A stretch of 64,000 nt of DNA from Himantopus leucocephalus. Its lineage: Eukaryota > Chordata > Aves > Charadriiformes > Recurvirostridae. A program made the translations under genes and the position numbers. Under the pieces are notes generated by a model. The model searched no databases, had not been told where the DNA came from, and saw nothing but the letters and a program-made list of their open reading frames with translations. The DNA lies in the NCBI GenBank assembly GCA_003993805.1, contig RSEF01000002.1, positions 6,700,868 through 6,764,867 of the forward strand, given 5' to 3'. Positions within the stretch are counted from its first letter, which is position 1. Every line of letters starts with the position of its first letter. Of this stretch, positions 24,929 through 35,455 are shown in pieces.

Positions 24929-25180
24929 GGAGCCATCCATCCGCCCTCCCCAAAAGCCTCTGCGTGGATTTTAAAGAGGTGGTTGGAAAGATGCACAGAA
25001 GTGTTTTAAAATAAATAAATAAATAAATAAATAAATAAGCTGGTTTTAGGCTTCTNCGGAGCCATCCATCCACCCTCCACAAAAGCCTCTGCGTGGATTT
25101 TAAAGAGGTGGTTGGAAACATGCACAGAAGTGTTTTTAAATAAATAAATAAATAAATAAATAAGCTGGTTTTAGGCTTCT
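24929..25180 (+). repeat. ~125-bp direct duplication around a single N, with (TAAA)n
   Basis: Copy 1 is 24929-25055 and copy 2 is 25058-25180, flanking N at 25056. The copies differ by a few substitutions and by the length of the internal AAAT tetranucleotide tract (about 25012-25038 and 25138-25163). This is what one expects from two alleles of a microsatellite region placed in series. Confidence 0.95.
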
Positions 25181-25478
25181 TGTTTCATATACCTTAAAAA
25201 GGTGTCTCAGAGCTCTCGTAGCTTGTGCTTAGCTGCCACCCTCCAAAAATTGTGCTCCTTTGAAGCAGCTCTCAATGGGCAGGCACCGAAATTTACCGTT
25301 AAACCATAGACTTAACTCACATTTTTAGGCTTTCTCTAAGTTCCCCCAGCATCGACAGGCTTTGCCACAACGGGGGGAGTCTCTGCAGCCGCCTCGCTCC
25401 CCTGTGGTGTTGGGTACAAGGGGTGTGGGGCAGGGAGCACTGCAGCAGCTGCGTGCTGGGACGCGCGCGGTTACTTAC

Positions 25479-25624
25479 GCGCCGTCGCCGTACACTTTGA
25501 GGGCGTTGATGCAGGTCTTGTCCCAGCCTTGTCCCTGCAGGAAGGAGCAATCTTCCGTCAGCTCCAGGCTGGGACCGCTAAAATGGCTCCCCTCGAATAT
25601 TTCGATCCTGTAATGCTCACCGTG
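25479..25624 (-). CDS. CRYGN: CRYGN coding exon 3, gamma-N crystallin (Greek key motif 3)
   Basis: The acceptor CCCCAG precedes CAC and the donor GC|GTAAGT ends the exon at 25479. The 146 bases encode 48 residues plus two bases of a split Ala codon. The protein reads HGEHYRIEIFEGSHFSGPSL, then ELTEDCSFLQGQGWDKTCIN and ALKVYGDG. This is the third Greek key, opening the C-terminal domain: YRIEIFEGxxFxG carries the aromatic-Gly signature, and the W-D-K-T-C-x-N-x-L-K-V strand closes it. The match to vertebrate gamma-N is strong in length, phase and sequence. One motif in one exon is a beta-crystallin-like gene structure. Confidence 0.95.
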
Positions 25625-27293
25625 CTGGGGACAAGGGGATTCAAGTCAACAACAACAACAACAAAAAATCCAGCAAATTATTTCGCCAGCTTTTATAAGA
25701 CAAAGAGGAAGACGGAAGAGTGCTTTGGAAGGGGAATGTGACAAGCAGGCCACCACCACCAGTGCCAGCATGCACAGAGCACACACAAACTGGTGCCACC
25801 TCCCAGCACACCGCCCCACCAGAAAAGCAGCCAGAAAACCCTCATCTCTGCACCTTCCTACAGCCGCCGTCCACCTGCAAACACAGCGCTCGTGGGACGC
25901 GGTGAGCTCAGGCACACGTAGCCCCTCGCCCACCTGCGGATCCCCCCCACCGGCCCACAAACCCTCCGTCCCAAATACAGCATCAGCTGCAGCCCCAGCT
26001 CTCCGTGCGCTCGCACAGCAACAAATATAGAGAGAGAATGTACAAAGATGTTAGACAATTTCCCTAAACTAATCTATATTGCCTCCAGTTCCACACGTAG
26101 CTGGGGGTCCTGACAGGAGCTGTTGTGCCTTTCTTTAAGGAAAAAAATAAAAGAAAAGAAAAAGAAACCTCCTTAGCATCATCTTTGCTGCATGAGCCCC
26201 TGAGGGTGACAGGACATAACCTCCTCCGGGGAGATTTCTGCAGCCTGCAGCACAGGATGTGGGACAGAGCGAGCTGAAAGGATATTTTCAAGCCAAATTC
26301 AAAGAATACCTAAATGCATTTTTCAAATAAACCACGTCAATGCATAAGAAGGCCGGGCTGCGATGCCAAACCCCACAGCAGGCAGCCGCCAGCAGCAGCC
26401 GAGCGGATACTGTGCCTGAGCAAACATTCCTCCGGGAATCTGCGCTGCAGAAATGCCTCGAAGCACTCGCTGGCATCTCACAGGGAAAATCGTGGGCCAG
26501 GGAAGGAGGAGCACGTCCTCACGCCAGCCAGGCTCCAGGGCCTGGGGCAGAGCATCCCTCTCTCTCTACGGTCTCTACAGACCGCAGAGGTGCTTTGGGA
26601 AGGACGTTACGGACCTGAAACAAACTCATTGCTGTGCCAAAAAGCAGCTTCAGGGCCAGCGAGAAACCCCACCAGCTCCAAGCGGGTTCATCGTGGCCCC
26701 AGGGGTCACGAGTGATAGGAGAGTGGAATGGAAAGACCTAACCCCAATTCATTTTTCTTTGCTACTTTTTAATCTTCCCAATTAAACCTTCCTCTGGGCG
26801 GTGCTTTTAAAAGCTTCATAAGGGGACGGCTATCTAGTATGGGGAAAAAAGTGGATTTAGTTTAGGATTACTGTTTTTTTTTTTTTTGCAACAGCAGAGA
26901 ATTGGGCTAAAATTTGCTAGCAGCAGCCCAGCTGCCTCATGGGGCCGGTTCGGAAAGCCCTGGGGCTGCCCGCTCCCCCTCTGGGTGCGTGGGGAGTCGG
27001 GGCTGCCGCGGCTCACACTTGCCTTGGGCAACGACCCTCCTTCCTAATTCCCCTATGAGTATTTCATAGTGACTCACATTAAAAAGCAAAACCACGTAAC
27101 ACCAGCAGGACATTGCCACCTCATCTGAAAAACCACCGGAAACTCTCAATGGGACGTATTATTTCTAATAAGCATAAGTTTTTATGACACTTATTCATGG
27201 AGCTCCCATGACCGGGAGCAACAAAGCCCAACGACAGCTCCGTCCCACCGATTCTCCGTCCGGGAGAGGGAAGCGCCGGCAGCATCCACTCAC
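25625..27293 (-). other. CRYGN: CRYGN intron 2 (1.7 kb)
   Basis: Phase-0 intron with a GTGAGT donor at 27293-27288 and an AG acceptor at 25626-25625. It holds an (AAC)n patch near 25648-25665 and a 14-T run at 26874-26887. No other feature is seen. Confidence 0.85.
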
Positions 27294-27542
27294 CATCCCA
27301 ACGGGCCGGCAGGAGCCCAGGTGGTCATTGCGGCCATTCCAGCGATAGAAATTGGGGTACTCGCCGTGCTCCAGGATGTACTGCTGCCCTCGGAAGTCGG
27401 GGTGATCGAAGCAGACCCAAGCCCCGCTCTGGACACAGATGGAGTTGACTCGGTTGAGGAAACCTCGGTCCTGGAAGCTGCTGCAGCTGCCGCAGACCTC
27501 CAGCTTTCTGCCCGTGAAGCATTTGCCTTCGTAAAAAGTGAT
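27294..27542 (-). CDS. CRYGN: CRYGN coding exon 2, gamma-N crystallin (Greek key motifs 1 and 2)
   Basis: This 249-base, 83-codon exon is phase 0 at both ends, with acceptor CCCCCAG|ATC and donor ATG|GTGAGT. It encodes the whole N-terminal crystallin domain. Motif 1 is ITFYEGKCFTGRKLEV with a downstream SFQDRGFLNRVNSI strand. Motif 2 is AWVCFDHPDFRGQQYILEHG, then EYPNFYRWNGRNDHLGSCRP and VGM. The fold is a double Greek key giving a stable, water-soluble structural protein of lens fibres and, for gamma-N, retina. Two motifs in one exon is gamma-crystallin-like, whereas motifs 3 and 4 occupy separate exons as in beta-crystallin genes. This hybrid layout is the known hallmark of gamma-N. Cys residues at 8, 17, 20, 36, 44 and 78 of this exon are numerous, as in other gamma crystallins. 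Confidence 0.96.
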
Positions 27543-27989
27543 CTGGGGGGAGGGAGGAGAACGGGCCCGCGGTGAGGAGTGGGGGCATGGCCGGACCCCC
27601 ATTTCAAGCAGATGGGAATCTCCTGCAGACGTTTCATTGTAGGATGGTTTGGTTTGGTTTTTTTAGCTGCTTTCCAGCTAGAGGAGCACAGCATCACTGG
27701 CATTTTTTCCTAAGAACCGTATTTGTTTTTCTGGGAACGCAGCGCATCCCGCATTTACGACACTTCTCGCCGCCTCGTGCTCGCTCACACATATTTCCAG
27801 CAGGAATGTTTAAACAGGAAACTCCGCTCCCGAAACGCGGCTCCTTCTGCCACACCCTCCCTGTCCCTGCTGCCGAGTTTACTCCCGTCGCATCCTCCGG
27901 GATATTATCCTAACCTGTTCCTTCAAGCCGGAGGATGCTTGGGCTCTCCAGCCCCAGGCTGAAAGGGAAGCGGTTGGGTCGTTACTTAC
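27543..27989 (-). other. CRYGN: CRYGN intron 1 (447 bases)
   Basis: Short phase-0 intron between the seven-codon first exon and exon 2. The donor is GTAAGT at 27989-27984 and the acceptor is CCCCCAG. No repeat is seen. Confidence 0.9.
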
Positions 27990-28010
27990 TTTTCCTGAGT
28001 ATTGAGACAT
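27990..28010 (-). CDS. CRYGN: CRYGN coding exon 1, gamma-N crystallin N-terminus
   Basis: The ATG is at 28010-28008, with A at -3. The exon encodes MSQYSGK and ends in a perfect AAA|GTAAGT donor. Human gamma-N begins MAQRSGK before the same junction (from recall), and a seven-codon first exon is usual for gamma-N. The start is supported by its position about 80 bases downstream of a TATA box, leaving a short 5' UTR of about 50 bases. Exons 1-4 join in frame to 183 residues. No upstream in-frame ATG was found in the predicted leader; the codon at 28073 is TTG. Confidence 0.93.
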
Positions 28011-28087
28011 TTTCTGCTGGCTGCTATCCAAGACCAAAAGTGGGAGCCAAACCAAAACCGCGATGGACAGCAACGTTGGACACCCCG

Positions 28088-28094
28088 CTTTATA
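28088..28094 (-). promoter_or_regulatory. CRYGN: CRYGN TATA box
   Basis: TATAAAG on the minus strand in a GC-rich context. Transcription would start about 25-30 bases downstream, near 28062-28068, giving a short leader before the ATG at 28010. Crystallin genes characteristically use strong TATA promoters for high lens expression. Confidence 0.8.
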
Positions 28095-28141
28095 GCAGCC
28101 GGCGGCGGGGGGAGAGGGGGCTGGTGTCGCGAGGGCTTTTT

Positions 28142-28148
28142 AACAAAG
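28142..28148 (+). promoter_or_regulatory. Sox-type site near the CRYGN promoter
   Basis: AACAAAG is a match to the Sox HMG-box core and lies about 50 bases upstream of the TATA box. Sox1/2/3 proteins activate several crystallin promoters. Function here is inferred from position only. Confidence 0.35.
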
Positions 28149-28210
28149 CAGCGGGAACGGGGGGCTTTACGCTTTCCTGCTTTGTAGGCAGAACCGCCGG
28201 TAACGGGCCC

Positions 28211-28219
28211 TGCTGAGTC
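28211..28219 (+). promoter_or_regulatory. MARE-like half site upstream of CRYGN
   Basis: TGCTGAGTC matches the first nine positions of the 13-bp Maf recognition element and lies about 117 bases upstream of the TATA box. Large Maf proteins (L-Maf/c-Maf) drive crystallin transcription through such sites. The 3' half is degenerate, so this is a plausible but unproven binding site. Confidence 0.45.
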
Positions 28220-28315
28220 CGGGGTTTTGATTTCGGGCAGACGATCTGACAAAAGATTTGCTTGGCAGGGCTTTGGTCGATTAGCCGTGCACATTGACTG
28301 CTCCTTTTTGAAGGA

Positions 28316-28449
28316 CTTCTTTTTTTTCCCCTTTATTTTTTTCCTTTCCCTCCCCTTTTCCCCCCTCCCTCTTCTTTTTTTCCTGTTTTTCCCTCTTTTC
28401 TTTTCTTCTCCCTTTTTTCTCTTTTTTCCTCCTTTTTAATCCTCTTTTT
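28316..28449 (+). repeat. Polypyrimidine (homopurine on minus) tract
   Basis: About 130 bases consist almost only of T and C on the plus strand, interrupted by a handful of A and G. It lies roughly 220-350 bases upstream of the CRYGN TATA box. Such tracts can adopt triplex (H-DNA) structure and resist nucleosomes. Lys/Glu/Arg-rich reading frames on the minus strand are low-complexity artefacts. Confidence 0.9.
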
Positions 28450-29942
28450 TGAGAGCAGACAAGAAGTAAATAAGGGAACAGCAGCATCTCTAAGCATGGC
28501 ACACAGTTTCTCTGCACTGGGTTCACTTCTTTTTACTGCTTTTTCCCAGCTTTTCGCCTGTAGCAGTGTGGCAGCCAAAAGCGACCATCCTTGGGAGACA
28601 GTAACGTGTTGCACTCCGTCCCTCAAAGCAATGGTTTCTCGTTCGATCTTCGAACCTCTTTAAATGGCATCTCTGAAAGCCAAGGACCTAATCCCCTCCA
28701 AAGCGCAAAGGTTGGGCCCGCAAACCCATCGATGTTATTCACAAGCGTCATTTTTATGAATGTTTTGATCTTTCAGCATTGAAGCACCGAGACACAGATA
28801 TAAGTCAGGATTAGAGGGGTTTGTAAGCCATACCTTTGACCATAAAGTAGTATTTCCCATATAGCTACAATTACGGCTTCAGCATCTGGCATGGCAAACG
28901 CCAGCGCAAGGAAAAGCTGCTTCATATTTCCCTCTTTTGTGTTATAAGAGCATCCAGAGACTTTAACTGTCTTATTCTCAGGACAAATAGCAAGGAATAG
29001 CCCCAGCCCATAAACTCCGTCAGTTTATATTAACAAGCCAGGCTAGGAAGAGGCAAAGGCAAATGCAGGCGGTGCCCCACAGGACAGTGCGCAGAGGCGT
29101 ACCAGGGCACTATGTTAAATGGAGATTTGTCTTTTATCCTATTTAATAGCACTGGAAGAAACATCACACCCAGCTCCTACTCATCAAATCCTCCCCTTCG
29201 TCACCCGCAGACCGTCAGGCACACGCTTTGGATCTGAACCCTGAAAACTCATTTCTTGGCAGGTCGCTCCTGTCCGCACGTGCGCCAGCAGCCTCGCTCG
29301 GCAACCCCGCTCCTCTGCTGCCTTTGTTCACTGCTTCATTTCAAGATTAAAGACCCTTTGGGAAGAAAGGATGTCATTATTAAGGCTTAAACATATGCCA
29401 CCCTTTCAATTAAGATGTAAAAGTTAATAAGCGCGTGTGCGCACACACGTAGGCTGAGCTGGAAGATGTTGCTTTGACTGGGATGGGCTGCAGGAGGAAG
29501 GAGGGAGGTGGCACACTGTGTTTGGAGAAGAAATGCATCCTTTGGCTGATGCCAGGTAAACCTGCCCCGGCATCGCAGAAACACTGTTTACATTTCCACG
29601 TTCTGATGGAAGGTGGGAAATAATGAAGAAAAGCCATCTGATTAAAAAAAACTACCCAACCCCTCATTGAAATGCTGGTGGTATTTTCCAGGGGATAAAT
29701 TAGTTTCCAGATGGTGTCAGAAAAGTAACAGTGCATGGGAAGTCCCACTTGGAAGAGCAGCAGCCAGAGCGGGGGGCATTAGCAGCATCCCCAAAAGCAG
29801 CCCTTCCCCACTTGGTGCCCTGGGAGGGAAGGAGGAGACGTGTCCCTCTTCTGAGTCATGGCTGGGAGCACCAGGGTGAGGAGACAGCACCATCGTTGGC
29901 ATTGGGACCCGACACTCTCAACCACTGGGGCTGTAATGATCC

Positions 29943-30051
29943 ACACACTTTTTGCATTGGCCATGAGCTGTTTGGTGCCTGGAGAGGAAGACGCNGTACA
30001 CACACTTTTTGCATTGTCCATGAGCTGTTTGGTGCCTGGAGAGGAAGACAC
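29943..30051 (+). repeat. ~52-bp direct duplication around a single N
   Basis: The block from ACACACTTTTTGCATTG to GAGAGGAAGAC occurs at 29943-29994 and again at 30000-30051, with N at 29995 between them. They differ by GGCC versus GTCC and a GC/AC change. It resembles unmerged contig ends. Confidence 0.9.
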
Positions 30052-30116
30052 ACAACATCCATGACAAACTGGTCTTAAAGTACCCAGTAAAGCAAATATT
30101 ACTGCAGGAGAAGGTT

Positions 30117-30221
30117 TTTATGGAACCACAAAAGCCTGGTTTCCTCCGGCTTTGTCCCATGATGGGATNTTTATGGAACCACAAAAGCCTGGTTTCCTCC
30201 GGCTTTGTCCCATGATGGGAT
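30117..30221 (+). repeat. 52-bp direct duplication around a single N
   Basis: Identical copies at 30117-30168 and 30170-30221 are separated only by N at 30169. Perfect identity plus the single N strongly suggests an assembly join rather than a natural repeat. Confidence 0.95.
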
Positions 30222-32619
30222 TTTCCTGTTTCTCCTAAGGTGTGAGCTTTAATTAAATCTGCAGGAACTTGAAGTATCTGAGACTTGTGCCTGGCTGTTA
30301 GATGCGTTAGAAGTTGTCCAGCAGGTTCGAAAGCTAGTTTAGAAGAAATGGGAAGAGGGTGTGACAACTCTATTCTCATTTCTTTGAGAAACCACGTTAA
30401 AGATATGAAACAACAAAGGGCCCATCTTTAGGAAAAAGGAAGATGAGGGGAAAAAAAGAATACTGAAGAACTGCAAACCCTAACTCCTGGGGAAAAAAAA
30501 CCCTCATTCCTTGCAAAGGACGGAATTGCTGCCCATGGAGGAGGTAAAAGAGCAGCCTGAGGAGCCTTTGGCCACTATCAACCTTTCAGGCACATGATGC
30601 TGGGGCAGACCTCGTCTCCCACTTGTGCCCAGGTGCAGGATTGCATCCAACCACGCTGCTCCAAATAGGATCGTGGGCAGCTCTCCTCTGCTGCGGCTAT
30701 TTAAAGGATGAAGCGTCGGAGACATGAACTTGTAAGTTTGAGCAGTTGGCTTTAACAGACAAAACCCAAAAGTCTGAGATTTTTTTTGAGCATCTTAGTT
30801 TAAAGGGAGTGAGAAATCGATCTTGACATCTGCAGGGAGGGCTCTGGGCTGTGCTATCCCTGCCTGCCTTGGGTGCCGAAGAGCGAGGTGGTCAGAGATG
30901 ATATGCTCTGAGTCCAGATGAGAACCAGGGGTGAGGAAACCAAACACCCCAACCATGCAAGATGGCCAAGGTTGATTTCAGGCCCATTGTAACCCTGCGG
31001 TTACATCCCTGACAAAATCAGGGCAGAAAGGACTCTGCTGTGGGACACCATTAGTGCCAAGACCAGTCACAGAGATAGACCCAGCCATGCTAGAAACCAG
31101 AACTCAGCCGTCTAGGACCAAAACACCCTGTCTGGATACATGTGGTATCTCCAGCTGCCTCCCCGCTCTCCTCCCTGCATCCTACCTACACGCAGGATCT
31201 GGGCACAGCTCTTGTCCTTTTACAAAGCAATTTCCATTATGTGCCAAGGGGTTGCGAGCAAGGTCCTGTTGGCATAAATAAGCCCAGGCTGGGTAGCCTT
31301 CAAAATGCAGCTGTGAGATGCCACCACCTCTTTCCACGGGGTGTTATATAGGATTTACAGTGGTGATTTTTCCGTGCAGCTCAGCAGACGCTGGCCATCG
31401 CACATATCCGGCACAGTAATTCACCTCACAATAATCTGCAGTGTTTGGTGGTGCTGGCAGAAGGATGCTGCCAAACTACCCAAGTTACAGTAGGAAGACA
31501 CCAAACTCGCTCCTTCTCTGACGCAGAGATTTCCTCAAGAGAGCAGGGCATGACCCCTGGAGGGGAATCTTTGGGAGTGACCTCGCTAACGTTAACAGGA
31601 ATATTTCATAGCAGAGGCTGAGCAGTATTCACATTCTGCTCAGAGGTACCTTCTACGGCCAGTACAACCCCATGCAAACCATGAAGTCAGCAACAGTCAA
31701 GGACTTGCACCACATCCTCTGAAAGGGCCACACTCCGGCTTCTGGAGGAGCTCTTTAGTATTTGCAAAGCAGCATAAGACCCAGCACAGGAAACATCCAT
31801 ATATTTGAAAAGATGGCTTTGAAAAGGCGATCTTGCTTAAAAAAGCTCACAGATTTCTTCACATCTCACATGCGAGATGCTTCTAGCTGGTTAGCTATGG
31901 AACGGCCATGGCTCTAGTTCCTTCCCATGGAAAATTTTTTGGCTCACCGCTGAAAAGGATGAGCACATCTTGTGGGCCACTTCAGAGCAGCAACAGATTC
32001 CAGAGTGAGAAACCACCCTTATGACTCAAGGGAAAATTTCTATATTAAATTCACGTTGCCCAGTTAAGACCTAGCCCACCTCACGCCCATTACCAAAGCA
32101 CTAATTTCCGCTGGCAATTAACCCATTCCCAGTGCCTGGGTACGCCACGCGCTGCCTCCCAGAGCTGCTGGGGAGGCTGGTTACACTAACTGCAGGACAT
32201 CTCTGCAAACCATCCAAGCAGAGAAAGGATCTTCCAACCCACATCCTCCCTGGCAGAATACATCACCTGTTGCTGGAAATGGGAATCAGCTGCCAGGCGA
32301 TGGTCTTGAGCTCAAACGCATTGTCTTCATCTCAGATGCACCAAGACAAAGAGTCTATGCAACATCTCTACCAAGGGTGGCCATCCCACATCCTGACCCA
32401 CCACCCGTCCCCTACCATGCAGCACCTTGCTTCACCCCATGTGCAGTACAGACTCCAAAAAACCTCCTCACGCTGCAGCAAACCAGTGGAATGATGGTTC
32501 AGACCTGGCCAGGTTCCTGCTAGGAAAAAGTAACTCATCACCTTGAGGTTGGGACCTGCTGGTCAGGTTTAGCCAAATATTTATTCACACCATTGCAGAG
32601 ATGGATATTGAAAAAAAAA

Positions 32620-32719
32620 NNNNNNNNNNNNNNNNNNNNNNNNNNNNNNNNNNNNNNNNNNNNNNNNNNNNNNNNNNNNNNNNNNNNNNNNNNNNNNNNN
32701 NNNNNNNNNNNNNNNNNNN
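32620..32719. other. Assembly gap (100 N)
   Basis: Exactly 100 unknown bases, the conventional size for a gap of unknown length. It is flanked by a poly-A run on the left and a CR1 fragment on the right, so an unresolved repeat is the likely cause. Confidence 0.99.
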
Positions 32720-32775
32720 ACCTCAGTGTCCTTCTTGTGGTGAGGGGCCCAAAACTGAACACTTGATACCGAGAG
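32720..32775 (-). mobile_element. CR1 LINE fragment (ORF2 C-terminal region), truncated by gap
   Basis: The minus strand translates to SVQFWAPHHKKDTE, matching the conserved 'VQLWGPQHKKD' segment near the end of the CR1 reverse-transcriptase ORF. On the plus strand it reads GTGTCCTTCTTGTGGTGAGG followed by GGCCCAAAACTGAACAC. The rest of the element, towards its 3' end, must lie in the adjacent gap. The copy is decayed and non-functional. Confidence 0.7.
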
Positions 32776-34940
32776 GATTCTCAATATTCGCAGAGCAAAG
32801 CACGGAGTTGGACAGGAGCACAAGCAAGGCAGGAATCATTTCCAACAATACATTTTACATCCATACCAGTCGATGGGAATTTAAGTTGACTTATGGTAGT
32901 TAAATATTGCTCATTTCCTCAACAGGAAAAGGATCTTTGCACTTTCCCCTTTGCCAACGATCATCCCTTAAGAATAAGGCTGGGCCCCATTAAGTGTGTA
33001 TCAACCTTTTTCTAGCCTGGGCCAGAGAACTTAGCTCCTTCGTGACTTACCTTTTAATCTCTGCACTATTTACCACAATCCTCCAGAAGCCTCCAAAGGA
33101 TCAGGGCAGCTGCCAGACAAGGCCGTATAAATTCATCAATTCCCGGCAAGCAGCAGTTTGCTAGGTACTGATTTCTGGCTTCTGTACATAACACGGGGCT
33201 TCTGAGATTGCCCACCACCCCATTTTAGGGCTCTCACGGTGAAGAGCCCAACCCCTGCCGGCTCTTCAGTCAGGATACGGAAGCAGGAGGCTGCCCCGGC
33301 CTCCACTGGACTCCCGCTGCTGGAAGGTGTCATCCCCAGAAGCCAACTGAAATCTCTGTACGGCAAAGGACAAGTGGTTCACTGACACACTTGACTACGC
33401 AGTTCATTAAAACTGCAAGACTATCACACGTGGCTGCTCTCTAGAGCTTATTAGCAGAGAAAGGCTTGGATGAGTGGAGTAATTTACATTTCTTACTGGA
33501 TAAGCCAGTGATAGGAGAAAGGAAACAACGCATGTCAATGAACTCAATTCTTCAGCTCTTACAGAAAGTGCACGAGCAGTACACGCTTCACAGTGCTGAG
33601 TACACGAAGCCTTAGAAGTGGTCTTTGCAAATCATCCAGAGAACCTGCGCTTGCCTTTGAGCCCTCTTGGAAGGCCTCACCCCTGAAGGCAGGGCCTTGA
33701 TGATCCCAGGACTATCAAGTTGCACATTTCCTCACCCATCCCCTGTAAAGCCTTAGCAGCCGGCACATGGCAAGCACCAATGCAGCGGCCATTTCAGGCT
33801 TTAGATTGATCACCTGTACACGAGGCCACTGTTTTACAATAAATAAATGAGTAAATGTGGTCTTAGAGGTTTCTGGTATTCCACAACTTTTACATTTTGT
33901 TGTAGACCACATGACATTGCGTCCAGGAAGCGATGCCAAAGACCCCAGCCGTGCATCATCTACCACCTCATGATTAGGCCATGAAGGATACTACCAAACA
34001 GATTCATATTGCCCCAAGTCCCACAGAAGATCATTTTCTGAATCCTCAGCAACTTCATTATCAGCCAAACCACCCTCGTTCCAGTGTTGCAGGTTCTTGT
34101 GAAGGAAACCTACTGCACAGCCCCAGGTCAGGCTGGTTCTGAAATGAAAGTGTGTACCGGTTTCCCAGAAGGAGCACTGCGACTGTGCTGAACTTCAGCA
34201 ACATATTGCGTGTGACAATCGTCCAGCCGCAGAAGCCATATTTGGCAGAGGGTATGAAAATTCAAGTAACAGAAATGAGCTTTCCGAAACTTTGGGAAAT
34301 AGCCTAAACGGAAGAAAAAAAAGGCAACGTTTTTGCCAAGAAGCCAGTTAATCTCATGGTGACCAAAGAAAAGAGTAAATTTTTCTACATACATTGTTAA
34401 TTGAGGGGTTTAGACAATCTTCTATATAATATGAGGGAACCACGGTACAGGAAATGAAGTGATGCTTGAATTTCTGTCTTTTATCACAGATCGAAACGCA
34501 AAGCTAATTCTGGTTGCAAAAACATTGCAACTTTCCCTTCCATTTTACTTCTGCCAGAAATTAATTTTTCAAATGGATACGAAAATGCACGAGAAACATT
34601 TCATTTAATTAACTGTTCCCCAAATCAGCCTCATTTGGTTTTGTTGTCGTTTTGGGTTTTGTTTATAAATACAAAGTAGGTCAACCACACATTTTTTAAA
34701 ATATATAGCCGAAGTAGTTTTGTTTCCAGATTTAAGAGATTAAGGCTTGTGAAGTCTCTAGCCCAAAAGCCAAGCAAAACTTGTAAGTGGTTACAGAGGA
34801 AGCTGCCCAGAGCTGCGCCGGGCCCCTGACGCTGCGCACGTCCAGGTGCCGGGAGACCACTCACCTCTCCCAGTGCTGTCCACATGCAAAAATACAGAAC
34901 TGCACGATAAACAATCCACATCGATTTGTTCAGGACGTGC
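32776..34940. other. Intergenic DNA downstream of RHEB
   Basis: No gene or clear repeat is recognised. The longest minus-strand frames (33715-33966 and 34128-34394) show no domain signature. Confidence 0.55.
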
Positions 34941-34942
34941 AA

Positions 34943-34948
34943 TTTATT
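34943..34948 (-). terminator. RHEB: Candidate distal RHEB polyadenylation signal
   Basis: AATAAA on the minus strand, 912 bases past the RHEB stop. It would give a 3' UTR of about 0.9 kb, similar to the longer human RHEB 3' UTR as I recall it. Which signal is used cannot be decided from sequence. Confidence 0.45.
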
Positions 34949-35455
34949 TTAAATGACATTTTTGTTTTCTTCGCAAGCCTACGCTTGTGACCTGGATAAA
35001 TCCACTCCATCCTGACAGCGTTCCTAGTTACAAGTCCACGTGAACAGTCTGTAGCGCAGGCGTACGCCGGCCCCTTGCTGGGGACAGCTCTGCGGACCCT
35101 CGACTCGTCACTCTTAAGAGTTGCAGAGGAAAAAAAAAGAAAACCAGTGCAGGTTGTCTGACTGAAAACCCAAGCCTTCCCTTCCACATCAAATGTGTCA
35201 CTTGTGCCTTCTTTCCACCAGCTGGCACAGAGCACAGCTGAGCTACTCGGCCAGCCGGCAGTTCTACTAGCAAGAACAGTTTGGTTCGCTCCCGAACAGC
35301 TTCCCGAGCGACAGTCAAACAATCCATTGGCTCCAAGGATCTCACGCCTCCTCTTAAGGTCAGCAGGTGAACATTTTTCACAAGAAAGGAGAAAAAAGTT
35401 GATATGGAGTAATCAACAAAAAATTATAAACAGGACATTTAAGGTTTGCAGCTAT

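Larger units (their letters stand above)
19457..25478 (-). other. CRYGN: CRYGN intron 3 (6.0 kb)
   Basis: The intron has a GTAAGT donor at 25478-25473 and a CAG acceptor ending at 19457. It separates motif 3 from motif 4. It contains a genuine 58-bp tandem duplication (21534-21649), two N-interrupted duplications (24556-24917 and 24929-25180) and (TAAA)n tracts. No embedded gene was recognised. Confidence 0.85.
28450..32619. other. Intergenic DNA between RHEB and CRYGN, left part
   Basis: I see no coding exon here. The stretch contains two N-interrupted short duplications (29943-30051 and 30117-30221) and ends in a short poly-A run before the assembly gap. Open frames are short and without family signature. 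Confidence 0.6.

Noticed and set aside
27879..28073. N-terminally extended CRYGN start giving a hydrophobic, signal-peptide-like leader.
   Set aside because: The codon at 28073 is TTG, not ATG, and it lies upstream of or at the predicted start site only about 20 bases from the TATA box. Crystallins are cytosolic.
28281..28626. Lys/Glu/Arg-rich minus-strand frames over the polypyrimidine tract.
   Set aside because: They are low-complexity translations of a homopurine strand with no ATG-led gene structure.
32538..32903. Reading frames spanning the run of N at 32620-32719.
   Set aside because: They are translations through an assembly gap and have no meaning, apart from the short CR1-derived segment on the right.
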